Positions 36,315 to 45,053 of a DNA stretch of 61,084 bases are shown piece after piece; the first letter of the stretch is position 1, and each line of letters starts with the position of its first letter. The stretch lies in assembly GCA_938042245.1 (NCBI GenBank), contig CALIRO010000008.1, positions 1-61,084 of the forward strand, read 5' to 3'. This stretch comes from an uncultured Thermoguttaceae bacterium. Its GTDB lineage: Bacteria > Planctomycetota > Planctomycetia > Pirellulales > Thermoguttaceae. The notes below the pieces were generated by a model, which saw only the letters and a list, made by a program, of their open reading frames with translations, did no database searches and was not told where the DNA came from. The position numbers and the translations under genes were made by a program.

Positions 36315-36965
36315 TCACCGAACCAGTTCTAGCTTGGGCAACAGGGCCAGCAGTTCCGGATGGGGCCGGGTGATCACGTCGGCCATGATCAATCGGCCGC
36401 CGAGTTTTTCTACGGTTTCCCGGCCAGCGGCCACCGCCGCCTGCACTGCCGCCACATCGCCCCGCACGACAATGGTTACATACGCCCCGCCGATCTTCTC
36501 CTTGCCCACCAGGCTCACTGCACTGGTCTTGAGCATGGTATCCGTGGCATGCAGGGCGGCCACTAAACCTTGGGTTTCCAACAGTCCTAACGCATCGGGA
36601 GCGTCGATTGTCGGGTCTCGCATCGAAGATTTCCTCGAACCAGGAGTTCGTTTAATCCGTTGATCCATGATATCCAACATCGGTACATATTCAGGAGGTT
36701 GACTGCTGAGCGTCTGCACGCCGGGGTCCGGAGCCGGCAGAATGACCACCGTGGCCTGGCTGCCCATCTGGCGGACCAACTGGGCCCCCGCCTCGGCGGC
36801 CGACTCCACATCGGCCGTCGGCCCGATCAACTTCAGCACCTGCCCGGCCTCCATCGTACTTTCTACGCCCAAAAGCTCCACACCAGCCGACTTCAGGCAT
36901 CGGTCCAGCACCACAAAGGTAGGCGTCAGGTTCGCAATTTCCAACAGGGCCAGACTATAGCTCAT
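36315..36965 (-). CDS. Tandem bacterial microcompartment shell protein (BMC-T type)
   Basis: The 216-residue protein has two BMC folds. The C-terminal copy (residues about 125-210) is canonical: DALGLLETQGLVAALHATDT, LVGKEKIGGAYVTIVVRGDV and ITRPHPELLALLP. The N-terminal copy (2-85) is diverged but alignable: SLALLEIANLTPTFVVLDRC, then LLGVESTMEAGQVLKLIG. A linker of about 35 residues joins them. Tandem BMC proteins form trimers that take hexagonal places in a protein shell and often carry a gated central pore. No other shell gene (BMC-H or BMC-P) is in the window. The DapA-family gene lies 159 bp upstream on the same strand. ATG 36965 is chosen over an upstream TTG; the ribosome binding site is weak. 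Confidence 0.88.
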   Translation of the reverse strand: MSYSLALLEIANLTPTFVVLDRCLKSAGVELLGVESTMEAGQVLKLIGPTADVESAAEAGAQLVRQMGSQATVVILPAPDPGVQTLSSQPPEYVPMLDIMDQRIKRTPGSRKSSMRDPTIDAPDALGLLETQGLVAALHATDTMLKTSAVSLVGKEKIGGAYVTIVVRGDVAAVQAAVAAGRETVEKLGGRLIMADVITRPHPELLALLPKLELVR

Positions 36966-37015
36966 CCGTTCCGTCCCCAAGCCGGTTTTTCGCTTTGGAT
37001 AGGACTGGTGTCTTT

Positions 37016-37115
37016 TCGGCTATTTCTCCTATTTCCTGCAGCGACGGGCCTTCCTATCCACCCAAAAGCTCCAAGCCGGTACGCCGGTCGGCTATTTCTC
37101 CTCTTTACTCCAGCG
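37016..37115 (-). repeat. 28-bp direct repeat between the aldolase and BMC genes
   Basis: TCGGCTATTTCTCCT followed by NTTTNCTNCAGCG occurs at 37016-37043 and 37088-37115, 72 bp apart. In transcript sense each copy contains AGGAGAAATAGCCGA, which resembles a ribosome binding site. ACCGGCTTGG is also found twice nearby, so the spacer looks partly duplicated. Confidence 0.6.
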
Positions 37116-37124
37116 GCGCTCTTT

Positions 37125-38153
37125 TTACGGCAGTCCGCGCGCCTTGAGGACGGCGGCGATCTGGTCGGCTAGTCGGGCCACTTCTTGCGGGTCGAAGCCC
37201 GCTCGGGCTTCCAGTCCGCACGCCCCCGGCGCCTCACATGGGTAGCCTTCCTGGGAAAGCAGTTCCCAAAGCGATTGGTGCAACTGGGCCAAGGCCTGCT
37301 GGTGCTTCTGGGAAAGCGGTTGCCGACCAACGCCCATCTGAAACCCCCGAATGGCCAGTCCCACCCGGACCCCTTCCGGAAAATCGGCCGAATACAGCAG
37401 CAGATCAAACACCTTGCGCAACTTGTACTGAAGGGTTCGGGCTTCCTCCAGCCGACCGGCCATGGTCAAATCATACAGTTTCCGCGTCAGTTCCGGCACT
37501 ACGCCCGCTGTGGCATTAATGCCGCCGTCGCAGCCAATGACCAGCATCGGCATCAGCACCGCATCCCACCCGGTAAGAAAGCTAAAATCTGGTCGGATTG
37601 GCCGGACCGCTTCGATCATCCGCATCATCTGCGCTAGGTCCCCGGAGGAATCTTTAATGCCAATGATTTTTGGGCACTCCTCGGCTAGCCGCTGCACGGT
37701 CGGCACATCGATCGGCGAGGCAAACATCGGAATATTGTACAAAGTAACATCTATCGGCGTATGCTCGGCGATCTCTCGGAAATACGCATACACATTGTCC
37801 GGACTGAGCCGATAGTAAAACGGCGAAACAATCGCTACCGCCCGAGCGCCCAGCTTATGATAATATTCACAGGCCGCCAGGGTTTCCCGCACATTAGCCT
37901 CCGCCGCTCCGGCCAACACCGGAACCCGCCCCGCCGTCTGATCCATCACAATCTCGATGATCCGCCGACGTTCCTGCGGCGTAAACCGGGTAAACTCGCT
38001 CGTCGATCCGTTCGGATACAGTCCGTGTACCCCACGGTCGATCATCCAGTCGATGTACAATCGCAATTCTCGTTCGTTGATCTCGCCCCGGTCGGTCAGC
38101 GGAACCATGTGGGGAACATAAATACCACGAATTCGTCCTAGTCCATCTGCCAT
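37125..38153 (-). CDS. DapA-family aldolase/lyase
   Basis: This is a TIM-barrel class I lyase of the dihydrodipicolinate synthase / N-acetylneuraminate lyase family. [11 protein letters not shown] is the phosphate-site-like loop, Y139 sits in LYNIP and the Schiff-base lysine K167 in IIGIKDSSG. Members split or join pyruvate and an aldehyde; 2-keto-3-deoxy-sugar-acid aldolases such as YjhH belong here. At 342 residues it is longer than usual (about 290-310), the extra part lying before a C-terminal amphipathic helix. The tandem BMC gene follows, so the enzyme is a candidate cargo. ATG 38153 matches the family start; the ribosome binding site is poor. Confidence 0.9.
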   Translation of the reverse strand: MADGLGRIRGIYVPHMVPLTDRGEINERELRLYIDWMIDRGVHGLYPNGSTSEFTRFTPQERRRIIEIVMDQTAGRVPVLAGAAEANVRETLAACEYYHKLGARAVAIVSPFYYRLSPDNVYAYFREIAEHTPIDVTLYNIPMFASPIDVPTVQRLAEECPKIIGIKDSSGDLAQMMRMIEAVRPIRPDFSFLTGWDAVLMPMLVIGCDGGINATAGVVPELTRKLYDLTMAGRLEEARTLQYKLRKVFDLLLYSADFPEGVRVGLAIRGFQMGVGRQPLSQKHQQALAQLHQSLWELLSQEGYPCEAPGACGLEARAGFDPQEVARLADQIAAVLKARGLP

Positions 38154-38344
38154 GGTACAATAACCCGAACACAAAAAAACAAAGGGAGTTCCTTCTGAAC
38201 TATAGGTTCTTCCCAAACCCTTGGAAGCAAATCCGCAGGGGAAATCACCCGAAAAAGCTCACTGTTTCCAGGGCCGGCAATCCTGGGAGCAATCCTACCA
38301 CGGGGTTTTTCCCGGATAGGCTGCCAGCTTCGGACTGTACCCCC

Positions 38345-40891
38345 ATGATAGACTCTGACCCAGCACAATACAACGCAAAAGCGGCCTGGCGCCGACGGGC
38401 AGGCAGTGCCTGGGTGGTTGGTGTTCTCCTCCTATTAGGGGGGTATTGGGTTTTGTTTTTCCCTGTCCGATTGCCCAGTTTGGAAGCCCGGCTTCCGCCG
38501 CAGACCCCGCCAGGGTCAATCCGTCGGATCGATCTGCTGGTGCAACTTCTCCTCCTCCCGGAGGAATGGCTGGGGGATGCTTGGTTTGGTCGGCCAAGGG
38601 GGATTAGCCTTTGGGACCGGCTCCCAGTGCTTTGGTGGGCGGGGGTTGTTCTTGCCGGGGCCTGGGCAGCCGGTTGGCTGGTGCTTCGGGCCTTGGCCCC
38701 TCCTGAAAACCTTTCCCGCCTGGAACGACATTGTTTTTCTCTGGCCGTCGGGGCCAATCTGGTCTCTACCTATACCTTGGCGGTAGGGTTAGCTGGGTTG
38801 CTTCGGTACCGGGCGGTCTTTTGGATACCTTTGGCAGGGGTTTGGGCGGCCGTAGGATGGACCAATAGAAATTATCTGAAATACCTATTTTCTGTATCCT
38901 TCTCAAAATTCTCAAATTATTCAAAATCCCCAAAGCCTGCACATAACCTAAAATATCAAATTCCCAGCCCCCAGGCAAAACACTCCCGGCTTGGAAACGC
39001 TCCAAAAGATAGCCCCCCTAGCACCGCCAATCGGGGTTCGGCGGGGTGGGTGGTAGCAATAGCCCCTTTTGTGGCCATCCTTTTGCTGGGGGCCATGTTG
39101 CCGCCGGTAGATTTCGATGTCCGGGAATATCACCTTCAGGCCCCCAAAGAGTGGTATCAGCAAGGCCGGATCGCCTTCCTCCCGCACAATGTCTATGCCA
39201 ATATGCCTCTGGGGGCGGAAATGCTGGGCTTGGCAGCCATGGGCGTTTCGGGCCAGTGGTGGCTGGGGGCTTTGGCCGGTAAAACGGCAATGGCCAGCAT
39301 GAGCCTGGTCTGTGCGGCTGCCATTTGGGCCATTGGCCGACGAATCTTCTCCCCCCAGGCGGGCCTGACAGGGGCTGCCCTTTACCTGGCTACCCCCTGG
39401 ATCATCCAGGTTTCCACGGCCGGGCTGAACGAAGGGGTAACCGCCTGCTACGGCCTGCTGGCTCTGTGGGCGCTGTGGCTGTGGCACTGCCAGCAAGATA
39501 GCACTTGTCAGAACGCCATCCGGCCCAGTTCGGCCTCTAGTGGTCTTGCTACCGATGATCTTTCCGGGGACTCTTCCCAACCCGCAAAGCAAGAAATCTG
39601 TGCAACCCCAGGCTACCAGGGTATCCGAGCAAATCAGGCCGAAGCCCCCTCGGCGTGGAGCTACCTGATATTAGGTGGATATTTGGTCGGAGCGGCAGCC
39701 GGAACCAAATATCCAGCCGTTTTGTTTCTCGGATTGCCAGCGCTTGGGTGGGTCGGTTGGCAGGCTAGGCTAGGCCGATCCCGAAAGGGGCTTCCAACGG
39801 TTAGGGTATTTCTCACGGTTGGGGTCTTTCTATTGGCCGGTTGTTTGGGCGGCGGTTTATGGTACCTGAAAAACGCCTGTTTGGCTGGCAATCCAGTCTA
39901 TCCGCTTGGGTACTCGGTGCTGGGGGGAAAAGCCTGGGATTGGGACAAAGAGACCCGCTGGAACCGGGTGCATTTACCAGGGGAGTTCAGTCCGAAGCGA
40001 TTGGCTGACGATTTGAGCCGCATGGGTTGGCGGAGCGAGTGGATCGGCCCACTTATTGTACCGCTGGCGGTGCTGGCCTTCTGGCGCCGATTCCCCCCCG
40101 GTGGACTGGAATCTGAAAAGGCAGGAGCTTTTCGATGGTTCTTGGTGGGCTCCATAGCCTGGTGGCTGGGGATGTGGTGGCTGGGGACCCATCGGATTGA
40201 TCGGTTTTGGTTGCCGGCCATGCCGATGGCGGCGCTATTGGCCGGGCTGGGGGCCTATTGGTCGGAAACTTTCCTGTGGCGGTTGGCACGGCTCGGACTA
40301 TTGACTCTGGGATTAGCCTATGGATTTCTGGTGGCTAGCGCCATTCCGGCAGCGGGCGGCTACAACCGGTACTTTGTCCCTTTAGAGCGGCTGCGCATCG
40401 ATCCGGAGCGGGTGGATCCGTGGCATCTTTGGCTCAACCGCCATGTGCTGCAAGGCCGGGTGCTGCTGGTCGGCGACGCCCAGCCGTTCGACCTGGAAAT
40501 GCCAGTGCTTTATGCCACCTGCTTTAACACCTCGCCGCTAGAAGAGATTCTTTGGGAGGCGGCTGCCCGGACAAATCTGCCAACCGGCCAACCGGTTTCG
40601 CTTTCCGGCCAACTGCCAGGCCGGTCAGGTAAACCCTCTGGCGAAAAGGTCCCGGCCGATTGGCTAGGCCGTCCGTTTGCTCTGGCGGTAAAGCAACTTT
40701 TGATGGAGCGGGAGATAAAATACATTTTTGTCCACTGGGGCGAAATTGCCCGGTACCGAAGCCCGGGCAATTATGGCTTTACGCCGTTGGTAGAGCCGGA
40801 ACTTTTCGACGCCTTGGTTCGATGGGGCGTTTTGGAACCGCTTGCGCCGCTGTCAGACCATCCAGGCCGATGCTACCGAGTGCGACCATAA
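38345..40891 (+). CDS. Large polytopic membrane protein, possible glycosyltransferase-like
   Basis: The 848-residue protein has many hydrophobic helices and a periplasmic-looking loop PPVDFDVREYHLQAPKEWY early on, reminiscent of the acidic first loop in membrane glycosyltransferases of the GT-C type. Two hydrophilic low-complexity insertions stand out: about residues 175-235 (Ser/Lys/Asn-rich, from AT-rich DNA near 38880-38970) and about 385-430. The C-terminal part looks soluble. Function is unknown; the GT-C assignment is a guess from topology. ATG 38345 has no good ribosome binding site. Confidence 0.7.
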   Translation: MIDSDPAQYNAKAAWRRRAGSAWVVGVLLLLGGYWVLFFPVRLPSLEARLPPQTPPGSIRRIDLLVQLLLLPEEWLGDAWFGRPRGISLWDRLPVLWWAGVVLAGAWAAGWLVLRALAPPENLSRLERHCFSLAVGANLVSTYTLAVGLAGLLRYRAVFWIPLAGVWAAVGWTNRNYLKYLFSVSFSKFSNYSKSPKPAHNLKYQIPSPQAKHSRLGNAPKDSPPSTANRGSAGWVVAIAPFVAILLLGAMLPPVDFDVREYHLQAPKEWYQQGRIAFLPHNVYANMPLGAEMLGLAAMGVSGQWWLGALAGKTAMASMSLVCAAAIWAIGRRIFSPQAGLTGAALYLATPWIIQVSTAGLNEGVTACYGLLALWALWLWHCQQDSTCQNAIRPSSASSGLATDDLSGDSSQPAKQEICATPGYQGIRANQAEAPSAWSYLILGGYLVGAAAGTKYPAVLFLGLPALGWVGWQARLGRSRKGLPTVRVFLTVGVFLLAGCLGGGLWYLKNACLAGNPVYPLGYSVLGGKAWDWDKETRWNRVHLPGEFSPKRLADDLSRMGWRSEWIGPLIVPLAVLAFWRRFPPGGLESEKAGAFRWFLVGSIAWWLGMWWLGTHRIDRFWLPAMPMAALLAGLGAYWSETFLWRLARLGLLTLGLAYGFLVASAIPAAGGYNRYFVPLERLRIDPERVDPWHLWLNRHVLQGRVLLVGDAQPFDLEMPVLYATCFNTSPLEEILWEAAARTNLPTGQPVSLSGQLPGRSGKPSGEKVPADWLGRPFALAVKQLLMEREIKYIFVHWGEIARYRSPGNYGFTPLVEPELFDALVRWGVLEPLAPLSDHPGRCYRVRP

Positions 40892-40913
40892 CGCCAGTTG
40901 TAACGGCATCTGG

Positions 40914-41050
40914 GTAACGCCGTCTGACCAGACGGCCCCCTTGTAAGGTTGTCTGTCTAGACGGCGGCGGCGTAACGCTGTCTGTCTAGACGGCGACCAG
41001 CTCAGTCTGGACAGGGTAAGCTACGGCTGAGTCTAGACAGACTAAGTTGA
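40914..41050. repeat. Palindromic GTCTAGAC repeat cluster (copy 1)
   Basis: Directly after the membrane protein gene, GCCGTCTG-AC-CAGACGGC forms a perfect hairpin at 40919-40936 and may also act as terminator. Further units, GTCTGTCTAGACGGC at 40951-40965 and again at 40980-40994, and GTCTAGACAGAC at 41031-41042, follow. The part 40974-41026 read on the minus strand closely matches 47646-47699. Confidence 0.8.
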
Positions 41051-41258
41051 AGAGCCGTCTCTTCGAAGGTATGGCAGCGTTGGCCTGGCAGGTACCTGTT
41101 AGACGTACTAATTTACACTTTCCTAGCGAAGCCCGATAAGTTGGCCGGTAGTAGGCCTACTGGGCCGGCTATTGGCGGGCCGATAGGTACGCTAATATAA
41201 AAAGTAAAGTTTCCAGAAGTTGTTTTGCCTCGCAGAAATTCCTTGCCAGGAGTTGTCG

Positions 41259-41465
41259 GTGGAAATGGAAATTATCGTCAACGATCAAAAGCACCAAGTG
41301 CCGGATGGCATTACCATAGCCGAGCTACTGGAACGATTGAAGCTATCGAAAAGTTTTGTAGCCGTGGAGGTGAACTTGCAGGTGGTGCCGCACCAGCAGT
41401 ATAGCGAGTATCGACTCAAACCGGGCGATCGGCTGGAGATTGTTACGCTGGTCGGGGGCGGATAG
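41259..41465 (+). CDS. thiS: Sulfur carrier protein ThiS
   Basis: The 68-residue protein has a ubiquitin-like fold: EIIVNDQKHQVPDGITIAEL, then VAVEVNLQVV and the C-terminus RLEIVTLVGGG. The terminal Gly-Gly is thiocarboxylated to donate sulfur for the thiamin thiazole ring. AGGAG is six bases from GTG 41259 and twelve from ATG 41265; either may be used. thiG, the usual neighbour, does not follow. Confidence 0.92.
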   Translation: MEMEIIVNDQKHQVPDGITIAELLERLKLSKSFVAVEVNLQVVPHQQYSEYRLKPGDRLEIVTLVGGG

Positions 41466-41681
41466 ACTTCTCTATGGCTCTCTACGGCCTTTCCAACAGC
41501 CGAGGTCCCTAGCCGGGTGCTTGGCTGAGTGTTTGCGATAGGAAGACCTTGGTAGAAAAGAGCCTGTTGGCTGGGTCTGCGATCATCCTGCCTGAACCGA
41601 TCCTGCCCCCTTCCAGAACCGCCAAAGAATCCCGCCTTCCAGGCCCTTTTTTGTTTCCCCTTGAGGAAAGGAGATTTTTTC

Positions 41682-44426
41682 ATGTCGGCGATGAAGCGTT
41701 TTGGGAAGCGGAAGACTCCTTGGCTGAGTTTTACTCTGGCCTTAATAGGTGGGACGGGGATATTTTGGGCTGCTGGAGAATGGCTCGAAGTTGGGTGGGG
41801 AGATTTGGTTTCAGACGGAAAATCGAAAGGGAGCGCTTCCGCTACTTCGGCCGACCCGAAGGGTCAACGGGTAGGCGCCGCTTCGCTGGGGTCTGGGAGT
41901 GCTCCGTCTTCCAAAGATCGCCTTTTGGAAAAGCGTCCGGCGCTTCGGATTTCCAACCGGGCGCCCCAACCGACAGAAATGGGCTATCGGCCGATCGACG
42001 GCAGTCAAGCCCGGCTCAATCCGCCGTCGCTCCTCTGGATTCACGAAAAACAAGCCCACACGTACACGGTGCAATGGGCGCGGAAGAAGGATTTTTCGGA
42101 TGCGGTTACTGTAGCCGACATCCCCTGGAACACTTATACCCACTATGAGCCGTGGACGCCGGGAACCTACTATTGGCGGTATCGGTTTAAGACCAAAGAG
42201 GGCGAGCTTTCGGAGTGGAGCCAGGTTCGGTCGGTGGTGGTGCCGGCGGATGCGGCGGTGTTTCCGATGCCCACTCGGGCCGAGCAGCGGCGGCGAATTC
42301 CTGCGGGACATCCTCGGCTTTTTGTTCGACCGGAGGAGTTGCCGCGCCTGCGTGCTTTGGCCCAGGGGGAATTGGCCCCGTTTGTGAAGAAGCTTCGGGC
42401 GGAGGCGGATCGGATTATCCAGGCTGGTCCGACGCCGGAGCCGACCAAGCGGGGCAGCGTGCGCGATCGAAAAGATCAGGAGGCGATCCGGCACTGGTGG
42501 CCCAACCGGATGCAAACGGAACAAGCCTGCATGGAGGCGGAGACGTTAGCATTTGTATATCTTTTAACCGGGGACAAAAAGTATGGGGAGGCGGCTCGGC
42601 GCTGGGTGTTGCAGCTGGCCAGTTGGGACCCCAAAGGGCCGACCAATTTTGCTCTTAATTGCGAGGCGGCCAAACCGATGCTTTTCCGGCCAGCTCGGGC
42701 CTACGATTGGGCCTATCCGATGTTCACTCCAGCGGAGCGGGAGAAGATTCAAGCGGTCATGCGTCGCCGGGTGCTCGACGCCTGGGTCAGCGGCGAAGTC
42801 CGCCAAGGCGTAGGGCATCTGACCGCTCCATACAACAGCCACGGCAACCGCACCTGGCACAAAATCGGCGAAGCCGGTATCGCCTTTCTGGGCGAAATCC
42901 CCGAGGCGGAGGATTGGCTTGATTATGCGGTGAATAAATTTTTTGCTTGCTATCCGGTCTGGAACGACGAGGACGGCGGCTGGCATGAAGGAGTTTCTTA
43001 TTGGGCCGGGTATATCAGCAAGGTTGTTTGGTGGCTTCAGGCGATGGAGGTGGGCCTGGGGATCGACTGGCGAAAGAACCCCTTTTTCGCTCGGGTGGTG
43101 GATTATCCGATGTATGTGGCGCCGCCGGGATCGCCCAATAGCGGGTTTGGAGATTTGTCGTATCGACCGCCTAGCAGCGGTTGGGGGCCGACGGTGGAGT
43201 TTTTCTGTCGGGCTTGGGCCGGCAAGCCCGGCGGCGACCATGCCTCCTATTGGCAGTGGTGGCGCCAGCAGTGGAAGATGCACGATGCGCGTGGGATAGC
43301 TGGGTTTTTATATGCAGCCCGGCTTCCGCCGCCGCCAGCACCCAAAGCGCCGACGGATCTACCGACTTCCAAAGTTTTCCGCGGCATCGGCGTGGCCAGC
43401 CTGCACACCAACCTCTTGGATAGTCGAGAGGATGTCCATCTACTATTCAAGTCCAGCCCCTTTGGCACGCAAAGCCATGGGCACAACCCGCACAATAGCT
43501 TTCAACTGAACGCATACGGCCAAGAGCTGCTGAGTACCTCCGTCTATCGGGACCTGCACGGAAGTTCATTTCACTACCAGTGGGCGCATAGCACGGTAGC
43601 CCATAACGCTGTTCTGGTGGATGGGCAGGGGCAGACCAAACACACGGCGGCCCCCCACGGCCGGATCGTCCACTACCGGCTTACGCCCCAATGGGACCAT
43701 GTGGTGGGCGAGGCGGCCGAGGCGTATGAAGGCCGGCTGGTGCGATTCCGTCGGCATGTGGTGCTGGTCAAACCGGCCGCCTCCTCGGCACAAAGCAAGC
43801 CCCAGAAAGTCAAATCGGCCGGTTCATCAGCAGAAACTACTATCCGGGAGGCCCAACCGGCGGCGGAGGTCGGATCCGTGGAGGCCAAGTTGGCGGTAGA
43901 AAAGACGAAGACGGCAAACTCCGGAGGAAGCACACCGGCGGCCTCTCCGTCAACCGGAACTGGGCCAACTTGGCCGCCGCTGGTGGTGCTGTACGATGAT
44001 CTGGAAGCCAAAGAACCGGCCAGTTTCCAGTTTATGCTCCATGGGCTTCGACCGTTTACCATCGACCCGCAGAAAGGGCGCCTGCTATTGGAGCTAGAGA
44101 AAGCGGGCGTGGAAGTGCAATATCTTGGGCCGGTGGGCTTGAGCTTTCGGCAGTGGGATGGTTACCAGCCGCCGCCGACCCAACAGTTTCCCAACCAATG
44201 GCATGTGGAAGCCAGCACCCAGGAAAAGTTGCGCAGTTTGGGGATGCTGACGGTCATTGTGCCGTACCGGGCGGGAGGTCGGCCTGCCTGGTCGGCACGT
44301 CGCTTGGAAACCAATTCGGAGCTGGGTGTTCAAATCGAGTGGGAAGGGCGTCGGCTGGCGGTTTGGTTTGCCAAACCGGGCCAACTCGACCCGAACCAAC
44401 TCCGCCTGGAAGGCCTCCCGGAGTAA
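41682..44426 (+). CDS. Exported heparinase II/III-like protein with DUF4962-type N-terminus
   Basis: The protein (914 residues) has a signal segment (WLSFTLALIGGTGIFWAAG) and a fibronectin-like part (LLWIHEKQAHTYTVQWARKK, then YYWRYRF). An alpha/alpha-toroid region with ETLAFVYLLTGDKKYGEAA and YNSHGNRTWHK follows. The heparinase II/III-like beta domain begins around SHGHNPHNSFQLNAYGQELL. Such enzymes are polysaccharide lyases or related and act on uronic-acid polymers. A Pro/Ala/Ser/Lys-rich insertion of about 65 residues (bases about 43770-43970) interrupts the beta domain. AAAGGAG precedes ATG 41682. Confidence 0.88.
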   Translation: MSAMKRFGKRKTPWLSFTLALIGGTGIFWAAGEWLEVGWGDLVSDGKSKGSASATSADPKGQRVGAASLGSGSAPSSKDRLLEKRPALRISNRAPQPTEMGYRPIDGSQARLNPPSLLWIHEKQAHTYTVQWARKKDFSDAVTVADIPWNTYTHYEPWTPGTYYWRYRFKTKEGELSEWSQVRSVVVPADAAVFPMPTRAEQRRRIPAGHPRLFVRPEELPRLRALAQGELAPFVKKLRAEADRIIQAGPTPEPTKRGSVRDRKDQEAIRHWWPNRMQTEQACMEAETLAFVYLLTGDKKYGEAARRWVLQLASWDPKGPTNFALNCEAAKPMLFRPARAYDWAYPMFTPAEREKIQAVMRRRVLDAWVSGEVRQGVGHLTAPYNSHGNRTWHKIGEAGIAFLGEIPEAEDWLDYAVNKFFACYPVWNDEDGGWHEGVSYWAGYISKVVWWLQAMEVGLGIDWRKNPFFARVVDYPMYVAPPGSPNSGFGDLSYRPPSSGWGPTVEFFCRAWAGKPGGDHASYWQWWRQQWKMHDARGIAGFLYAARLPPPPAPKAPTDLPTSKVFRGIGVASLHTNLLDSREDVHLLFKSSPFGTQSHGHNPHNSFQLNAYGQELLSTSVYRDLHGSSFHYQWAHSTVAHNAVLVDGQGQTKHTAAPHGRIVHYRLTPQWDHVVGEAAEAYEGRLVRFRRHVVLVKPAASSAQSKPQKVKSAGSSAETTIREAQPAAEVGSVEAKLAVEKTKTANSGGSTPAASPSTGTGPTWPPLVVLYDDLEAKEPASFQFMLHGLRPFTIDPQKGRLLLELEKAGVEVQYLGPVGLSFRQWDGYQPPPTQQFPNQWHVEASTQEKLRSLGMLTVIVPYRAGGRPAWSARRLETNSELGVQIEWEGRRLAVWFAKPGQLDPNQLRLEGLPE

Positions 44427-45053
44427 AGTGGCCACGCGCGCTGGTGGGTAGAAATATTCTCTGGCCATGGGAAAAGGGCTATTAGGAGCGCCGAAAGAAG
44501 GTCCCCCCTTGGGCTCTTCTTGAGACGGCTCTGGGGGACAGTCCTAATACGGAAGAGGAGTATCTTGTAGCGAGACCAGGGAAAACCTTCGATTGCTGAT
44601 GGACCGGTTCTCTGGTCCTGGCTTTTCCATCCGAGCAGAAGGGACATTTCCGGTACCGGGAGGAGTATTGGGTAGGTAAAAATTGCTCGGTTGGTAATTT
44701 TTGACATCCTTCTAGGTGGGTGGAGGCTATTTCTCCAGGAGGATGGAAAATTAGGAAGGATTTTCCGATCGTTCAAGAGGGTTGGTAGATACCTGTCATA
44801 GTGGCTGGTGGAGTATTTTGCTGGGCTGGGAGCAAACACAACCCATTAAGAAGCCCCCCCTCCAGAACCGAAACGCCAAAAGAGGAGCTGGTGCGGTTGC
44901 GGTGGTCGCAACCTATTAGTTGTTGGGTCGCCTGGGGGAGGAAAACCAATATTTTCTCCTCACCGAGCTATCCAGTTTATGGGCCGGCTGGGGGAATTTG
45001 CATTTTTCCTTCACCAGCCATTTGTCCTCTTGGTCTCTGCAGGGAGGTTCTAC
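44427..45053. other. 627-bp spacer before the porin gene
   Basis: No gene is supported. Open frames here lack start signals or domains. TTGACA occurs at 44701-44706 but no TATAAT-like box lies at the right distance. AGGGAGG at 45040-45046 is the porin ribosome binding site. Confidence 0.4.
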
